Both the position numbers and the translations under genes were made by a program. Shown here piece by piece: positions 46,920-58,323 of a DNA stretch of 64,000 nucleotides. Position 1 is the first letter of the stretch, and the number at the start of each line of letters is the position of its first letter. Under the pieces are notes generated by a model. That model saw nothing but the letters and a program-made list of their open reading frames with translations. It searched no databases and was not told the DNA's origin. This DNA is from Escarpia spicata (lineage: Eukaryota > Annelida > Polychaeta > Sabellida > Siboglinidae), in the NCBI GenBank assembly GCA_963995525.1, contig OZ023211.1, forward strand, positions 54,010,347 through 54,074,346. Reading direction: 5' to 3'.

Positions 46920-49117
46920 AAGAAGTGCCAAAACGATGCTCCCACCTTCACGACGCGAAACATGTCGCATTCAATTAAAAGACTTTTGCGGTTCTCTGAA
47001 GAGGCAATGTTGATTATTTCCACATAAGACAATTGTGTAAAATTGTACCTTTGCACATCTGTAATTGTAGGAGAGGTGGCTTAGTAGCATACGTAATCGG
47101 ACATGGTCCGAATGAACTATTCGTTGTCAGTTGGGCCCATACTATACACAGCGTTCTCATGAAAGTGTGGATTATGTATTTTGAAAGCACTTGTGTTGGG
47201 TTGAGTGAATAACATTTATGGTGTCAGAGTTTTAAATGTTGACACTTGTCTGTCGGCCCCTACCTGTCATAATTGTCCTTTCTTAGTACAAATGGAGTGG
47301 TGCCATACTTAGAAATGTTCTGTGGAAAAGATGGAATGTAATTTTTACGAACTTCACAAAACATGTGCGTTAATACAGGCTAAATATGCAGTGAAATGTT
47401 AGACGATTGTAGTACAACGGTTTTCAGGATTCCAAGTCGTGTTATGGCTTATATTTAAATATATACATATTTACGATGATGTTGTTGTTGTATTCGCTAT
47501 AACTATATCATTCGCTGAAGCGTTAACTGGTGACTGTGTTTGACTAATTGTCGTAATTTGACAATTAAAGCTCTTAATTCTTGTTAAGGTGTTTTGTTGA
47601 ATGGATGCCTTATCGAGCTATCTGTGATACGGTTAACTTTTATTATACATCTTAGTTTAGTTTTTTTTAAAGTCGTGAGCTAACTGTGATATTGTTTTAT
47701 TTTTATTATACACTGTTTTCGTTATTATTTTAGTTTGTTGTGGTGGTTGAGGTTGATGTGGTGGTGGTGGTGGTGGTGGCTATAACTTTAATATTAAAAC
47801 GTGAAGATGTTCTATGCTGAATGGAAGCTTTATCGAACTTTCTGTGATGCAGTTAACTTTTTTTGAAACACCAGGTGTTATCAGTGATGTCGTTAACTTG
47901 TTATGATATACATTAGTCGTTGTTCATTTTTTGGTTTGGTTGTTGTTGTATTATGAAAGATTGTACACAGTGTGACGACTTCTCATATTAGCAACAACCA
48001 AAGTTATTGTTTTCGTTGATCGTGTTAAGGGTCGTTCGAAATTGTCGATTTGTACCTATGCGTACACACAGGTACATACGCGCGTACCAATTATACAATT
48101 GTTGGTAGATATGAATTGCGTAATCACAACCAGAGTGACTGTAAATAAATGTTTGTAAACGTTATTATAGTGGTTGTTATTATGTCTTCTTTCGCGTGAG
48201 CAAAAGAGTCGGCTGCCAAAGATCTGGCGGAGGGCCACTGTCATTAGAGACCATTAGCTAACGCAATAAGCGCCGCGACCGTGCGCCAAACCTGAACGCG
48301 ATCTCAAATTTAAAGTAAACCGCAGATCTCGCGTCAACGTCTAATAATACACCATTATCTAAGCGCGCTGTGAGCGGTTTTACGGTCGGCTCCAGCAGGT
48401 AATTATTTTCTCATATGTAGTGATTTTCAGTGTGTTACTAACAGTAAAATGCACGTACGAAATCTATAGATAATGTATAAATGTGTTATCGGAACAATTT
48501 AACCTAATCCCAATCGATAATCGCAGGAAGGTAGAATTTACGACGCAAGAACGGCAAACGCGAACCCCAATGCAATCATTCCGGCTCGTACGTTTAGGCT
48601 AAGCAAACAAAACATTGTAACACGTATAACATAGCCTAATCGTGATGTTTGTATACCACAGCGTGGGGTACCGTAATGGGCAACATTTTCTTTAATTGAT
48701 CTAAGGTATTAGGTGACACCCATAAAGTATGTAAAGCTTAGGCGTGGCGGGTATATGTGACGAAACGTTATATGGGATGGGAGGGATGTCGGGGTAATTG
48801 TTACGTTACCATTTGTGAAATGGTTATATCACAAATGGTTACAAAAGTTGTTTGTTTTTTAATTAAATATGAACGGCAGGAACAGATTGCAAAAAACGCC
48901 ACAACCGACATTGATTGGCAGCTGGTCAGCGCAGTTTGCTCAATAAATGTTTTTTCATTAACAGTTTGTTCAATCAACTGTCTGCATCTAGTCCAGACGG
49001 CAAAATAAATAGGCCATAAATCTACATTTTATATAAACCGCCAAATGCAATGCTCAGATTCCTGTTTAAAGATATTTATTTTTGTAGTTGCACAAAAACG
49101 TGATATGCCAACATTGC
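46920..49117. other. No gene; short simple repeats
   Basis: AT-rich, with a (GGT)n run at about 47,757-47,779 and a loose duplication (GAATGGATGCCTTATCGAGC and GAATGGAAGCTTTATCGAAC) at 47,600 and 47,820. Nothing coding is supported. Confidence 0.5.
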
Positions 49118-49123
49118 AACATA
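49118..49123. repeat. Target-site duplication, left copy (AACATA)
   Basis: Six bases directly before the first AGTAGTAG of the left arm, repeated exactly after the right arm. Confidence 0.75.
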
Positions 49124-49259
49124 AGTAGTAGTAAGGAGAGGTGGAGCCCCGCCCCTTTTTGACCTACTTTAGGCCTAACTCCATGCATAAAAAACGTCCT
49201 TATCTTTTTCGGGAACCTACTTATAAAAAAAAGATCAAAGGGTGTTGTGTAACCTGAGA

Positions 49260-49570
49260 GAAATCGGGAACCTACTTATAAAAAACGTGATTGATGGCCT
49301 GTCACTTTTGATTGATAACCTTGAGGTGCCACCTAGCGATTATCCCAGTGATTAGTTTAGCCCTAGCGATCAACGTTAGGATATAGCAGCGTCCCTAGTT
49401 ACGTGATCAACGTAGCGTCTAATTAATTAATTAATTAATTAATAATTAATTAATTATATATATATATATAGGCCTGTCACTTTTTGATTGATGACCCTTC
49501 CCTTGAGGTGTCACCACCTAGCGGTTATCCCAGTGACCAATTCCCTAGCGATCAACGTAGGACCTACCGT
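49260..49570. repeat. Sub-terminal direct repeats in the left arm
   Basis: CGGGAACCTACTTATAAAAA occurs twice (about 49,219 and 49,268). A ~80-bp unit starting GGCCTGTCACTTTTGATTGA and ending near CTAGCGATCAACGT also occurs twice (about 49,297 and 49,471), split by ATTA and TA tracts. Mirror copies lie at 58,380-58,740. Repeated sub-terminal sites are common transposase-binding regions in DNA transposons. Confidence 0.75.
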
Positions 49571-49638
49571 TGTGCTTACGTAAGCACTTATATAGCGTCC
49601 CTAGCGACCGTTGTATATATATATATATATCATATATA

Positions 49639-49917
49639 GATCATAGGCCAGCGCTGCTGGCTGCTGCTACATAGGGTACAGCGGTGTTATTCTCACACAA
49701 TGGGTTTAGAGCGCCGTTATAACCACAGTGGTTTTAGCTATAACCGTTGTGGTTATATAAAGGCCTATTACGTATATATATATATATATAGGCCTTTATA
49801 TAACCACAACGGTTATAGCTAAAACCACTGTGGTTATAACGGCGCTCTAAACCCATTGTGTGAGAATAACACCGCTGTACCCTATGTAGCAGCAGCCAGC
49901 AGCGCTGGCCTATGATC
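49639..49917. repeat. Nested perfect-looking inverted repeat, left arm only
   Basis: About 130-bp arms centred at about 49,778. GATCATAGGCCAGCGCTGCT is read inward from both ends, with a TATATA loop. The right arm has only one of the two copies (58,152-58,290). A diverged third copy of the unit lies at 50,045-50,190 and ends in a (GCA)n run. Confidence 0.85.
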
Positions 49918-50441
49918 TGGCGGCCTAGTCGCCTTGCCACGACGTCTTACGCACACTGAGCTCCACCTTCGTGCCAGTTAATTCCAGCACGATATATATA
50001 TATATATATTTTATATATATATATATATGCTTATGTAACTCCGTATATAACCACAACGGTTATAGCGGCGCTGCGCTCTAAACCCATTGTGTGAAAATAA
50101 CCCCGCTGTACCCTATGTAGCAGCAGCGGCGTGCGCTCGCAGCAGCAGCAGCAGCAGCAGCCATGACCTATGATCCGGCGGCCTAGTTTTTAAATATAAC
50201 CATGCGGCTAGCCGGCTCTGTAACGGCGTTAATTTCAGCCGTGGCGCTATCAAAACGAAACGAATCCCATGCATGCGTTTAGCATTTAAAAGCTGTACTC
50301 AGCGGCCTGTTAAAGCAGGATGGTTATATGCGGTGGATAGACGAATGGACGCAAAATGGTGTAAGTTATGTTTTATTAATAGAAGTCACGGTGGCGTGAG
50401 CCAGGCGGCCAGGTCTGCGTAATGTTTGCTTGAGAACCTCG

Positions 50442-51084
50442 TCACCCCAATTGGCTCAGGTGCCGTAGCCGAGCGGCGCGTGAGTTGTCCCCGTCAAACT
50501 GCCGTTGTAGCATTGTTGAGCGACCGGCTGGAATTAACGGCAAGTTTTCACACGACATACAAGTTTGTTGTAGAGTGTTGTGTGTAGGCAGGTGTATTTC
50601 CTTTCCACGTCGAGGCAGGTGGATTCTGTGAAATAATGCATATGAATAATGAGGAGTTTCCCAAGAACTAAATCACTGTTATTAATATAAAAGTAAATAA
50701 TAAAGAATAGTTTAATACAAGAATAGCATATAAATAATATAAAAGTAATTAATATAAAACTTACCGATAGGATAAAAGACGAAATACCGCTGTACTAAAT
50801 AAAATAAATAAAATAAAACTTACCGCTGTTCTTTGCATATGAATAATGGAGGAGAACTAAATCACTGTTATTAATATAAGAAGAGAACTAAATCAATAAT
50901 TAATCAAGAATACTAATTAATAAAGAATAGCATATTATTAATATAAAAGTATTTAATAAAGAATATAAAACTTACGGATAGGATAAAAGACGACTTAACG
51001 CTCTACTAAATAAATAAAATAAAATAAAACTTACCGCTGATCTTTCGTGGAAGGTTGCTCAGACGTTGTGCTGGCGGTAGCCAT
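50442..51084 (-). CDS. Outward-facing two-exon small gene, left arm copy
   Basis: Exon 1 is 51,035-51,084 (ATG at 51,084; donor CG|GTAAGT, phase 2). Exon 2 is 50,442-50,625 (acceptor TATTTCACAG). The joined frame of 77 codons is open to TGA. It starts MATASTTSEQPSTKDQ; exon 2 has MSCENLPLIPAGRST and ends ARLRHLSQLG. It is basic with no signal peptide or known domain. The 409-bp intron repeats the donor-like CGGTAAGTTTTA motif. The right-arm copy differs in exon 2 at one base, a silent third position. An AATAAA signal lies about 70 bp past the stop. Function unknown. Confidence 0.5.
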
Positions 51085-51129
51085 GATTGAATGAAAATGA
51101 GCAACGACCGTTGCATGCATGCATTATTT

Positions 51130-51915
51130 CCTAAAGTCATTTATGCGTTAAGCGCGCATGCGCGAAAATGACGTAAAAACAATGAATGCAAGAGATCAAA
51201 ATAGCAATAAACGAAAATATAAATGCATGAAATGATGCGTTGTATAATATTATTTAGGGATCGGGCCTTTTGTGGTGTATAAATAATAGAGAAATTCGAT
51301 GTAAAAAGTCACATTTGTGAAAACGGATGTACTAAAGAGAACGCTGATTGTTTTCCTGCAGCAGAAACCGAATGCTGACACAAAACAGCTGCGGCGCGTG
51401 ATGTTATGCGTTAAGTGCGCATGCGCGAAAGCGACGTAAAAACAATGAATGCAAAGAGTTCGAAATAACAATAAACGGAAATTTAAATACATGAAATGAA
51501 GCGTTGTATACGCTTAGCGAGGGATCGGGCATCTTGTGGTGAATTAATAATAGAGACATTCGATGTAAAAGTAACATTTGACAATGAATGTACTAAAGTG
51601 ACCGCTAATTTTTTTTCCTCCTGAAGCGGATAACTAGAAACCGAATGGTGACGCATAAACAGCTGTGGCGTTAATCGGGGGATCGCATATCACGATCGGA
51701 ATGTGAAGCTAGAACAATGCCATTTCAAAAACGATACACGAACTATAAAACCATGAATTGAAGCGTTGTTTAGGATCAGTGGGAAATAGGGATCTGTGTA
51801 GTGCCATTATATTATAGAAAATCGATGTACATAACGTTTGTGAACGAAAAGCACTACATGACCGTTCATTTTTTTTTCTTCCGAAAGCAAAGACATCCGA
51901 GACTAGTCAGTTATA
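51130..51915. promoter_or_regulatory. Divergent promoter-like region, left arm: three ~262-bp tandem repeats
   Basis: Three diverged copies share AATGAATGCAA, ATGAAATGAAGCGTTGT, GGGATCGGGC and TTCGATGTAAAA blocks, and end before an AT-hook-like CATTTTTTTTTC. The first two begin with a perfect NRF1-type site (CGCGCATGCGCG at 51,153; TGCGCATGCGCG at 51,416) and then a CRE-like TGACGTAA or CGACGTAA. The region lies between the outward gene's ATG and the first exon of the inward ORF, so it probably drives both. Confidence 0.55.
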
Positions 51916-52014
51916 CGTTAGGCGAACTGTTGTAATAGAACCGTAAATTAAATAATGGCATGGTGCTCAGCTTACGAAGCGAACTTATTTAAAGCATGAC
52001 ATTTTCTTCTGTAG

Positions 52015-52680
52015 GAGGTGCGTCGCGTACTGCTGGACATGTTAGCGAACAACGAGAGGATGCGTGCAAGGTATGCGGAGGTTGCCTTGTTCGTACAAAC
52101 ACTGCTGGACGGGGAAGTGGCGGATAGTGAGACGAAAGATGCTGTGCTGATGGCCCGAGTTGCTAAAAAAAAAAAGGGCGGACTAATCATAATAATGTGT
52201 GTTTGTAGGCGGCACGACAGCGCACCAGGCGTGAATGTATGTGCGAGTTCCTAGATGCTGACGGTGGTCGTAAAGATTAGTAGGATCTGCTTTGTGCTGT
52301 AGGGGTGCGTGCGTAGCGATAACGAGTTGGACGTTATCATCGAGGAGGCGCTAGGCGTACCACACATCGAACCTCCGACGTACGAGAGTCTGTACACGGT
52401 GTCGCCAACATCGCCGGAAGTGATACAACGTCAAGTCATCGCGACGGGTCGGGGTCAGTTGGCCTTCCGCTATGAGCGGCACGCGATGTCCCTCCTCGCC
52501 GAACACCTCAGTGAGATGATTCTGGAGAGGGCGCGCGATCGATGCGGCGCTGTATCTGGTCCAGTTCGTTTCGGACTGGCTGCTAGGCACGGACTGGCGC
52601 GACTACATCAACCGCGCTCTGCTGGAGTCGACCGTTCATACGTACATTCAGCGCAGGAGCGGACTCGAATAGAACATTAT
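52015..52680 (+). CDS. Inward-facing spliced ORF, left arm (frame broken)
   Basis: Exon A (from 52,015, acceptor TTTTCTTCTGTAG) reads VRRVLLDMLANNERMRARYA, then EVALFVQTLLDGEVAD. A short middle exon (acceptor TGTGTTTGTAG, about 52,209) reads ARQRTRRECMCEFLDADGG. Exon C (acceptor TTTGTGCTGTAG, about 52,305) reads NELDVIIEEALGVPHIEPP and goes on to SEMILERAR. There the frame changes at a GCGCGCG run. The following frame, DAALYLVQFVSDWLLGTDWR then INRALLESTVHTYIQRRSG, looks equally coding and ends at TAG 52,670. The B-to-C join also does not keep phase. Helical, no known domain. The first exon was not found. Confidence 0.45.
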
Positions 52681-52779
52681 GCTTGCTTTGTTTGCTATAA
52701 CATTGGTTAAAAATAAAAGCCGTTGTTTTGAATGTTGTACTACGATGGCGACGCTTAATAAAACGTTGAAAATGTACTT

Positions 52780-52878
52780 TCCGTTCGACAGTCCCACACA
52801 GCTCCCTGAAAGTGCCACACAATTTCCTGACAGTCCCACACAGCTCCTTGACAGTCACACACAGCTCCCCGGCAGTAC
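52780..52878. repeat. ~18-bp repeat of CCTGACAGTCCCACACAGCT type
   Basis: Five or so degenerate units between the inward ORF and the 34-bp array. The same unit returns at 53,850-54,300 through the spacer and at 55,200-55,290 in the right arm. Confidence 0.85.
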
Positions 52879-53847
52879 GTCTAGCTTGTTACATGTTTGC
52901 CTTCCGTACATGGTCTAGCTTGTTACACGTCTGCCTTCCATACATGTACTAGCTTTTTACTTATTTGCTATCCATACATGGTCTAGCTTGTTACATGTTT
53001 GCCTTCCATACACGGACTAGCTTGATACATGTTTACCTTCCATACACGGTCTGGCTTGTTACATGTCTGCCTTCCATACATGGTCTAGCTTGTTACATGT
53101 CTGCCTTTCATACATGGTCTAGCCTGTTACATGGCTGCCTTCCGTACATGGACTAGCTTGTTACATGTTTGCCTTCCGTACATGGTCTAGCTTGTTACAT
53201 GTTTGCCTTACGTACATGGACTAGCTTGTTACATGTGTGCCTTCCATACACGAACAAGCTTGTTACATATTTGCCTTACGTACATGGACTAACTTGTTAC
53301 AAGTTTGCCTTCCATACACGGACTAGCTTGTTACATGTTTGCCTTACATACATGGACTAGCTTGTTACATGTTTGCCTTCCATACATGGTCTAGCTTGTT
53401 ACAGGTCTGCCTTTCATACATGGTCTAGCTTGATACATGTTTCCCTTCCGTACATGGACTAGCTTGTTACATGTTTGCCTTCCATACACGGACTAGCTTG
53501 TTACATGTTTGCCTTCCATACACGGACTAGCTTGTTACATGTTTGCCTTCCATACACGGACTAGCTAGTTACATGTTTGCCTTCCGTACATGGTCTGGCT
53601 TGTTACATGTCTGTCTTCCATACATGGTCTAGCTTGCTACATGTTTCCCTTCCATACATGGTCTAACTTGTGACATGTTTGCCTTCCATACATGGTCTAG
53701 CTTGTTACATGTTTGCCTTCCATACACGGACTAGCTTGTTACATATTTGCATTCCATACATGATCTAACTTGTTACATGTCTACCTTCTATATATGGTCT
53801 AGCTTGTTACATGTCTGCCTTCCGTACATGGACTAGGTTGTTACACC
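52879..53847. repeat. 34-bp minisatellite, left arm, about 28 copies
   Basis: The unit includes GTCTAGCTTGTTACATGTTT followed by GCCTTCCATACATG. Copies vary mainly at (G/A)TAC(A/G) and GGTCT/GGACT. Because 34 is not a multiple of 3, three frames rotate and give long low-complexity open frames (SLLHVCLPY, ACYMFAFHT) that are not genes. Confidence 0.95.
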
Positions 53848-53931
53848 TCCCTGACAGTCCCACACAGCATCCGACAGTCACACGCAGTTCCCTGACAGTC
53901 CCACACAGTTACCCGACAGTCACACAAAACT

Positions 53932-54211
53932 CCCGACAGTCCCACACAACTCCATAACAGTATTACACAGCTTCCTGACAGTCCCACACAGTTCCTGGCA
54001 GTCCCACACAGCTCCATGACATTTATTTTATTTAGGTCTTATTATTTAGCAATAGACCGGTAAGTTGCCTTTTACACGAGTCCTATTAATTATCTTTATT
54101 AATTAATAAGAACCTCATTAGTCACAGCGATAGAGCGGTAGGTTCTGGCAGTCCCACACAGCTCCATGACAGTCCCACACAGTTCCCGACAGTCCCACAC
54201 AGCTTCCCGAC
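53932..54211. other. Unique spacer at the palindrome centre
   Basis: 280 bp between the arms. Both sides are CCCACACAG/CCGACAGT-type short repeats. The middle is AT-rich with a small TTAATTA inverted repeat around 54,085-54,105. No coding potential. Confidence 0.8.
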
Positions 54212-54303
54212 AGTTTTGTGTGACTGTCGGGTAACTGTGTGGGACTATTAGGGAACTGCGTGTGACTGTCGGAAGCTGTGTGGGAATGTCAGGGAGGTGT
54301 AAC

Positions 54304-55196
54304 AACCTAGTCCATGTACGGAAGGCAGACATGTAACAAGCTAGACCATATATGGAAGGTAGACATGTAACAAGCTAGACCATGTATGGAAGGCAAACAT
54401 GTCACAAGTTAGACCATGTATGGAAGGGAAACATGTAGCAAGCTAGACCATGTATGGAAGACAGACATGTAACAAGCCAGACCATGTACGGAAGGCAAAC
54501 ATGTAACAAGCTAGTCCGTGTATGGAAGGCAAACATGTAACAAGCTAGTCCGTGTATGGAAGGCAAACATGTAACAAGCTAGTCCGTGTATGGAAGGCAA
54601 ACATGTAACAAGCTAGTCCATGTACAGAAGGGAAACATGTATCAAGCTAGACCATGTATGAAAGGCAGACCTGTAACAAGCTAGACCATGTATGGAAGGC
54701 AAACATGTAACAAGCTAGTCCATGTATGTAAGGCAAACATGTAACAAGCTAGTCCGTGTATGGAAGGCAAACATGTAACAAGTTAGTCCATGTACGTAAG
54801 GCAAATATGTAACAAGCTTGTTCGTGTATGGAAGGCACACGTGTAACAAGCTAGTCCATGTACGTAAGGCAAACATGTAACAAGCTAGACCATGTACGGA
54901 AGGCAAACATGTAACAAGCTTGTCCATGTACGGAAGGCAGCCATGTAACAGGCTAGACCATGTATGAAAGGCAGACATGTAACAAGCTAGACCATGTATG
55001 GAAGGCAGACATGTAACAAGCCAGACCGTGTATGGAAGGTAAACATGTAACAAGCTAGTCCGTGTATGGAAGGCAAACATGTAACAAGCTAGACCATGTA
55101 TGGATAGCAAATAAGTAAAAAGCTAGTACATATATGGAAGGCAGACGTGTAACAAGCTAGACCATGTACGGAAGGCAAACATGTAACAAGCTAGAC
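54304..55196. repeat. 34-bp minisatellite, right arm, about 26 copies
   Basis: The inverted counterpart of 52,879-53,847. Variant units occur in nearly the same order, so the array was duplicated with the arm and changed little since. Confidence 0.95.
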
Positions 55197-55394
55197 GTAC
55201 TGCCGGGGAGCTGTGTGTGACTGTCAAGGAGCTGTGTGGAACTGTCAGGAAATTGTGTGGCACTTTCAGGGAGCTGTGTGGGACTGTCGAACGGAAAGTA
55301 CATTTTCAACGTTTTATTAAGCGTCGCCATCGTAGTACAACATTCAAAACAACGGCTTTTATTTTTAACCAATGTTATAGCAAACAAAGCAAGC

Positions 55395-56061
55395 ATAATG
55401 TTCTATTCGAGTCCGCTCCTGCGCTGAATGTACGTATGGACGGTCGACTCCAGCAGAGCGCGGTTGATGTAGTCGCGCCAGTCCGTGCCTAGCAGCCAGT
55501 CCGAAACGAACTGGACCAGATACAGCGCCGCATCGATCGCGCGCCCTCTCCAGAATCATCTCACTGAGGTGTTCGGCGAGGAGGGACATCGCGTGCCGCT
55601 CATAGCGGAAGGCCAACTGACCCCGACCCGTCGCGATGACTTGACGTTGTATCACTTCCGGCGGTGTTGGCGACACCGTGTACAGACTCTCGTACGTCGG
55701 CGGTTCGATGTGTGGTACGCCTAGCGCCTCCTCGATGATAACGTCCAACTCGTTATCGCTACGCACGCACCCCTACAGCACAAAGCAGTTCCTACTAATC
55801 TTTACGACCACCGTCAGCATCTAGGAACTCGCACATACATTCACGCCTGGTGCGCTGTCGTGCCGCCTACAAACACACATTATTATGATTAGTCCGCCCT
55901 TTTTTTTTTTTAGCAACTCCGGCCATCAGCACAGCATCTTTCGTCTCACTATCCGCCACTTCCCCGTCCAGCAGTGTTTGTACGAACAAGGCAACCTCCG
56001 CATACCTTGCACGCATCCTCTCGTTGTTCGCTAACATGTCCAGCAGTACGCGACGCACCTC
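55395..56061 (-). CDS. Inward-facing spliced ORF, right arm (same frame break)
   Basis: Mirror of the left-arm ORF with the same acceptors and the same break at GCGCGCG. A few replacements differ (for example, a Ser/Pro change after TVSPT, Arg/Gly in the VLMA(R/G)VA stretch, and Ser/Pro near VDR(S/P)YVH in the shifted frame). Because both arms share the break, it predates the arm duplication or was copied between arms, or the frame is changed during expression. Confidence 0.45.
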
Positions 56062-56149
56062 CTACAGAAGAAAATGTCATGCTTTAAATAAGTTCGCTTC
56101 GTAAGCTGAGCACCATGCCATTATTTAATTTACGGTTCTATTACAACAG

Positions 56150-56935
56150 TTCGCCTAACGCATAACTGACTAGTCTCGGATGTCTTTGCTTTCGGAAAAA
56201 AAAAAATGAACGGTCATGTAGTGCTTTTCGTTCACAAACGTTATTTACATCGATTTTCTATAATATAATGGCACTACACAGATCCCTATTTCCCACTGAT
56301 CCTAAACAACGCTTCAATTCATGCTTTTATAGTTCGTGTATCGTTTTTGAAATGGCATTGTTCTAGCTTCACATTCCGATCGTGATATGCGATCCCCCGA
56401 TTAACGCCACAGCTGTTTATGCGTCACCATTCGGTTTCTAGTTATCCGCTTCAGGAGGAAAAAAATTAGCGGTCACTTTAGTACATTCATTGCCAAATGT
56501 GACTTTTACATCGAATGTCTCTATTATTAATTCACCACAAGATGCCCGATCCCTCGCTAAGCGTATACAACGCTTCATTTCATGTATTTAAATTTCCGTT
56601 TATTGTTATTTCGAACTCTTTGCATTCATTGTTTTTACGTCGCTTTCGCGCATGCGCACTTAACGCATAACATCACGCGCCGCAGCTGTTTTGTGACAGC
56701 ATTCGGTTTCTGCTGCAGGAAAAAAATCAGCGTTCTCTTTAGTACATCCGTTTTCACAAATGTGACTTTTTACATCGAATGTCTCTATTATTTATACACC
56801 ACAAAAGGCCCGATCCTTAAATAATATTATACAACGCATCATTTCATGCATTTATATTTTCGTTTATTGCTATTTTGATCTCTTGCATTCATTGTTTTTA
56901 CGTCATTTTCGCGCATGCGCGCTCAACGCATAAAT
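56150..56935. promoter_or_regulatory. Divergent promoter-like region, right arm
   Basis: Mirror of 51,130-51,915. NRF1-type sites at about 56,647-56,658 and 56,910-56,921, each next to a TTACGTC element. Confidence 0.55.
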
Positions 56936-56989
56936 GACTTTAGGAAATAATGCATGCATGTAACGGTCGTTACTCATTTTCATTCAATC

Positions 56990-57632
56990 ATGGCTACCGC
57001 CAGCACAACGTCTGAGCAACCTTCCACGAAAGATCAGCGGTAAGTTTTATTTTATTTTATTTATTTAGTAGAGCGTTAAGTCGTCTTTTATCCTATCCGT
57101 AAGTTTTATATTCTTTATTAATTACTTTTATATTAATAATATGCTATTCTTTATTAATTACTATTCTTGATTAATTATTGATTTAGTTCTCTTCTTATAT
57201 TAATAACAGTGATTTAGTTCTCCTCCATTATTCATATGCAAAGAACAGCGGTAAGTTTTATTTTATTTATTTTATTTAGTACAGCGGTATTTCGTCTTTT
57301 ATCCTATCGGTAAGTTTTATATTAATTACTTTTATATTATTTATATGCTATTCTTGTATTAAATTATTCTTTATTATTTATTTTTATATTAATAACAGTG
57401 ATTTAGTTCTTGGGAAACTCCTCATTATTCATATGCATTATTTCACAGAATCCACCTGCCTCGACGTGGAAAGGAAATACACCTGCCTACACACAACACT
57501 CTACAACAAACCTGTATGTCGTGTGAAAACTTGCCGTTAATTCCAGCCGGTCGCTCAACAATGCTACAACGGCAGTTTGACGGGGACAACTCACGCGCCG
57601 CTCGGCTACGGCACCTGAGCCAATTGGGGTGA
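56990..57632 (+). CDS. Outward-facing two-exon small gene, right arm copy
   Basis: The mirror of the left-arm gene. Exon 1 is 56,990-57,039 and exon 2 is 57,449-57,632; the intron is 409 bp with good GT..AG ends. The same 77-residue product is predicted. The single exon-2 difference changes ACT to ACC (Thr in both). Transcription would run out toward the right end of the element. Confidence 0.5.
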
Positions 57633-57696
57633 CGAGGTTCTCAAGCAAACATTACGCAGACCTGGCCGCCTGGCTCACGCCACCGTGACTTCTATT

Positions 57697-57702
57697 AATA
57701 AA
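57697..57702 (+). terminator. Poly(A) signal AATAAA of the right-arm outward gene
   Basis: AATAAA 65 bp after the stop codon. The matching signal in the left arm lies on the minus strand near 50,370. Confidence 0.45.
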
Positions 57703-58284
57703 ACATAACTTACACCATTTTGCGTCCATTCGTCTATCCACCGCATATAACCATCCTGCTTTAACAGGCCGCTGAGTACAGCTTTTAAATGCTAAACGCA
57801 TGCATGGGATTCGTTTCGTTTTGATAGCGCCACGGCTGAAATTAACGCCGTTACAGAGCCGGCTAGCCGCATGGTTATATTTAGAAACTAGGCCGCCTGA
57901 TCATAGGTCATGGCTGCTGCTGCTGCTGCTGCGAGCGCACGCCGCTGCTGCTACATAGGGTACAGCGGGGTTATTTTCACACAATGGGTTTAGAGCGCAG
58001 CGCCGCTATAACCGTTGTGGTTATATACGGGGTTACATAAGCATATATATATATATATATAATATATATATATATATCGTGCTGGAATTAACTGGCACGA
58101 AGGTGGAGCTCAGTGTGCGTAAGACGTCGTGGCAAGGCGACTAGGCCGCCAGATCATAGGCCAGCGCTGCTGGCTGCTGCTACATAGGGTACAGCGGTGT
58201 TATTCTCACACAATGGGTTTAGAGCGCCGTTATAACCACAGTGGTTTTAGCTATAACCGTTGTGGTTATATAAAGGCCTATTAC

Positions 58285-58323
<39 letters not shown>

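Larger units (their letters stand above)
49124..53931. repeat. Left arm of the palindrome
   Basis: 4,808 bp. Order from outside inward: sub-terminal repeats and AT-rich hairpins, outward-facing small gene (minus strand), triple ~262-bp promoter-like repeat, inward-facing ORF (plus strand), short CCCACACAG-type repeat, 34-bp minisatellite, then the CCCACACAG-type repeat again. Confidence 0.9.

Noticed and set aside
49734..49940. Minus-strand frame MARRLGRQIIGQ... and its right-arm copy
   Set aside because: It runs through the nested hairpin and TA repeats; conservation between arms is expected from duplication alone, and the C-terminus is repeat-encoded.
52965..53360. Open frames encoding Leu/His/Cys/Tyr-rich repeats (and the 131-codon mirror at 54,715-55,110)
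   Set aside because: They are readings of the 34-bp minisatellite in rotating frames; no start or splice context.
52879..53847. CRISPR-like array of 34-bp repeats
   Set aside because: The units abut with no spacers, vary gradually, sit in an animal genome and have a mirror copy. This is a minisatellite.
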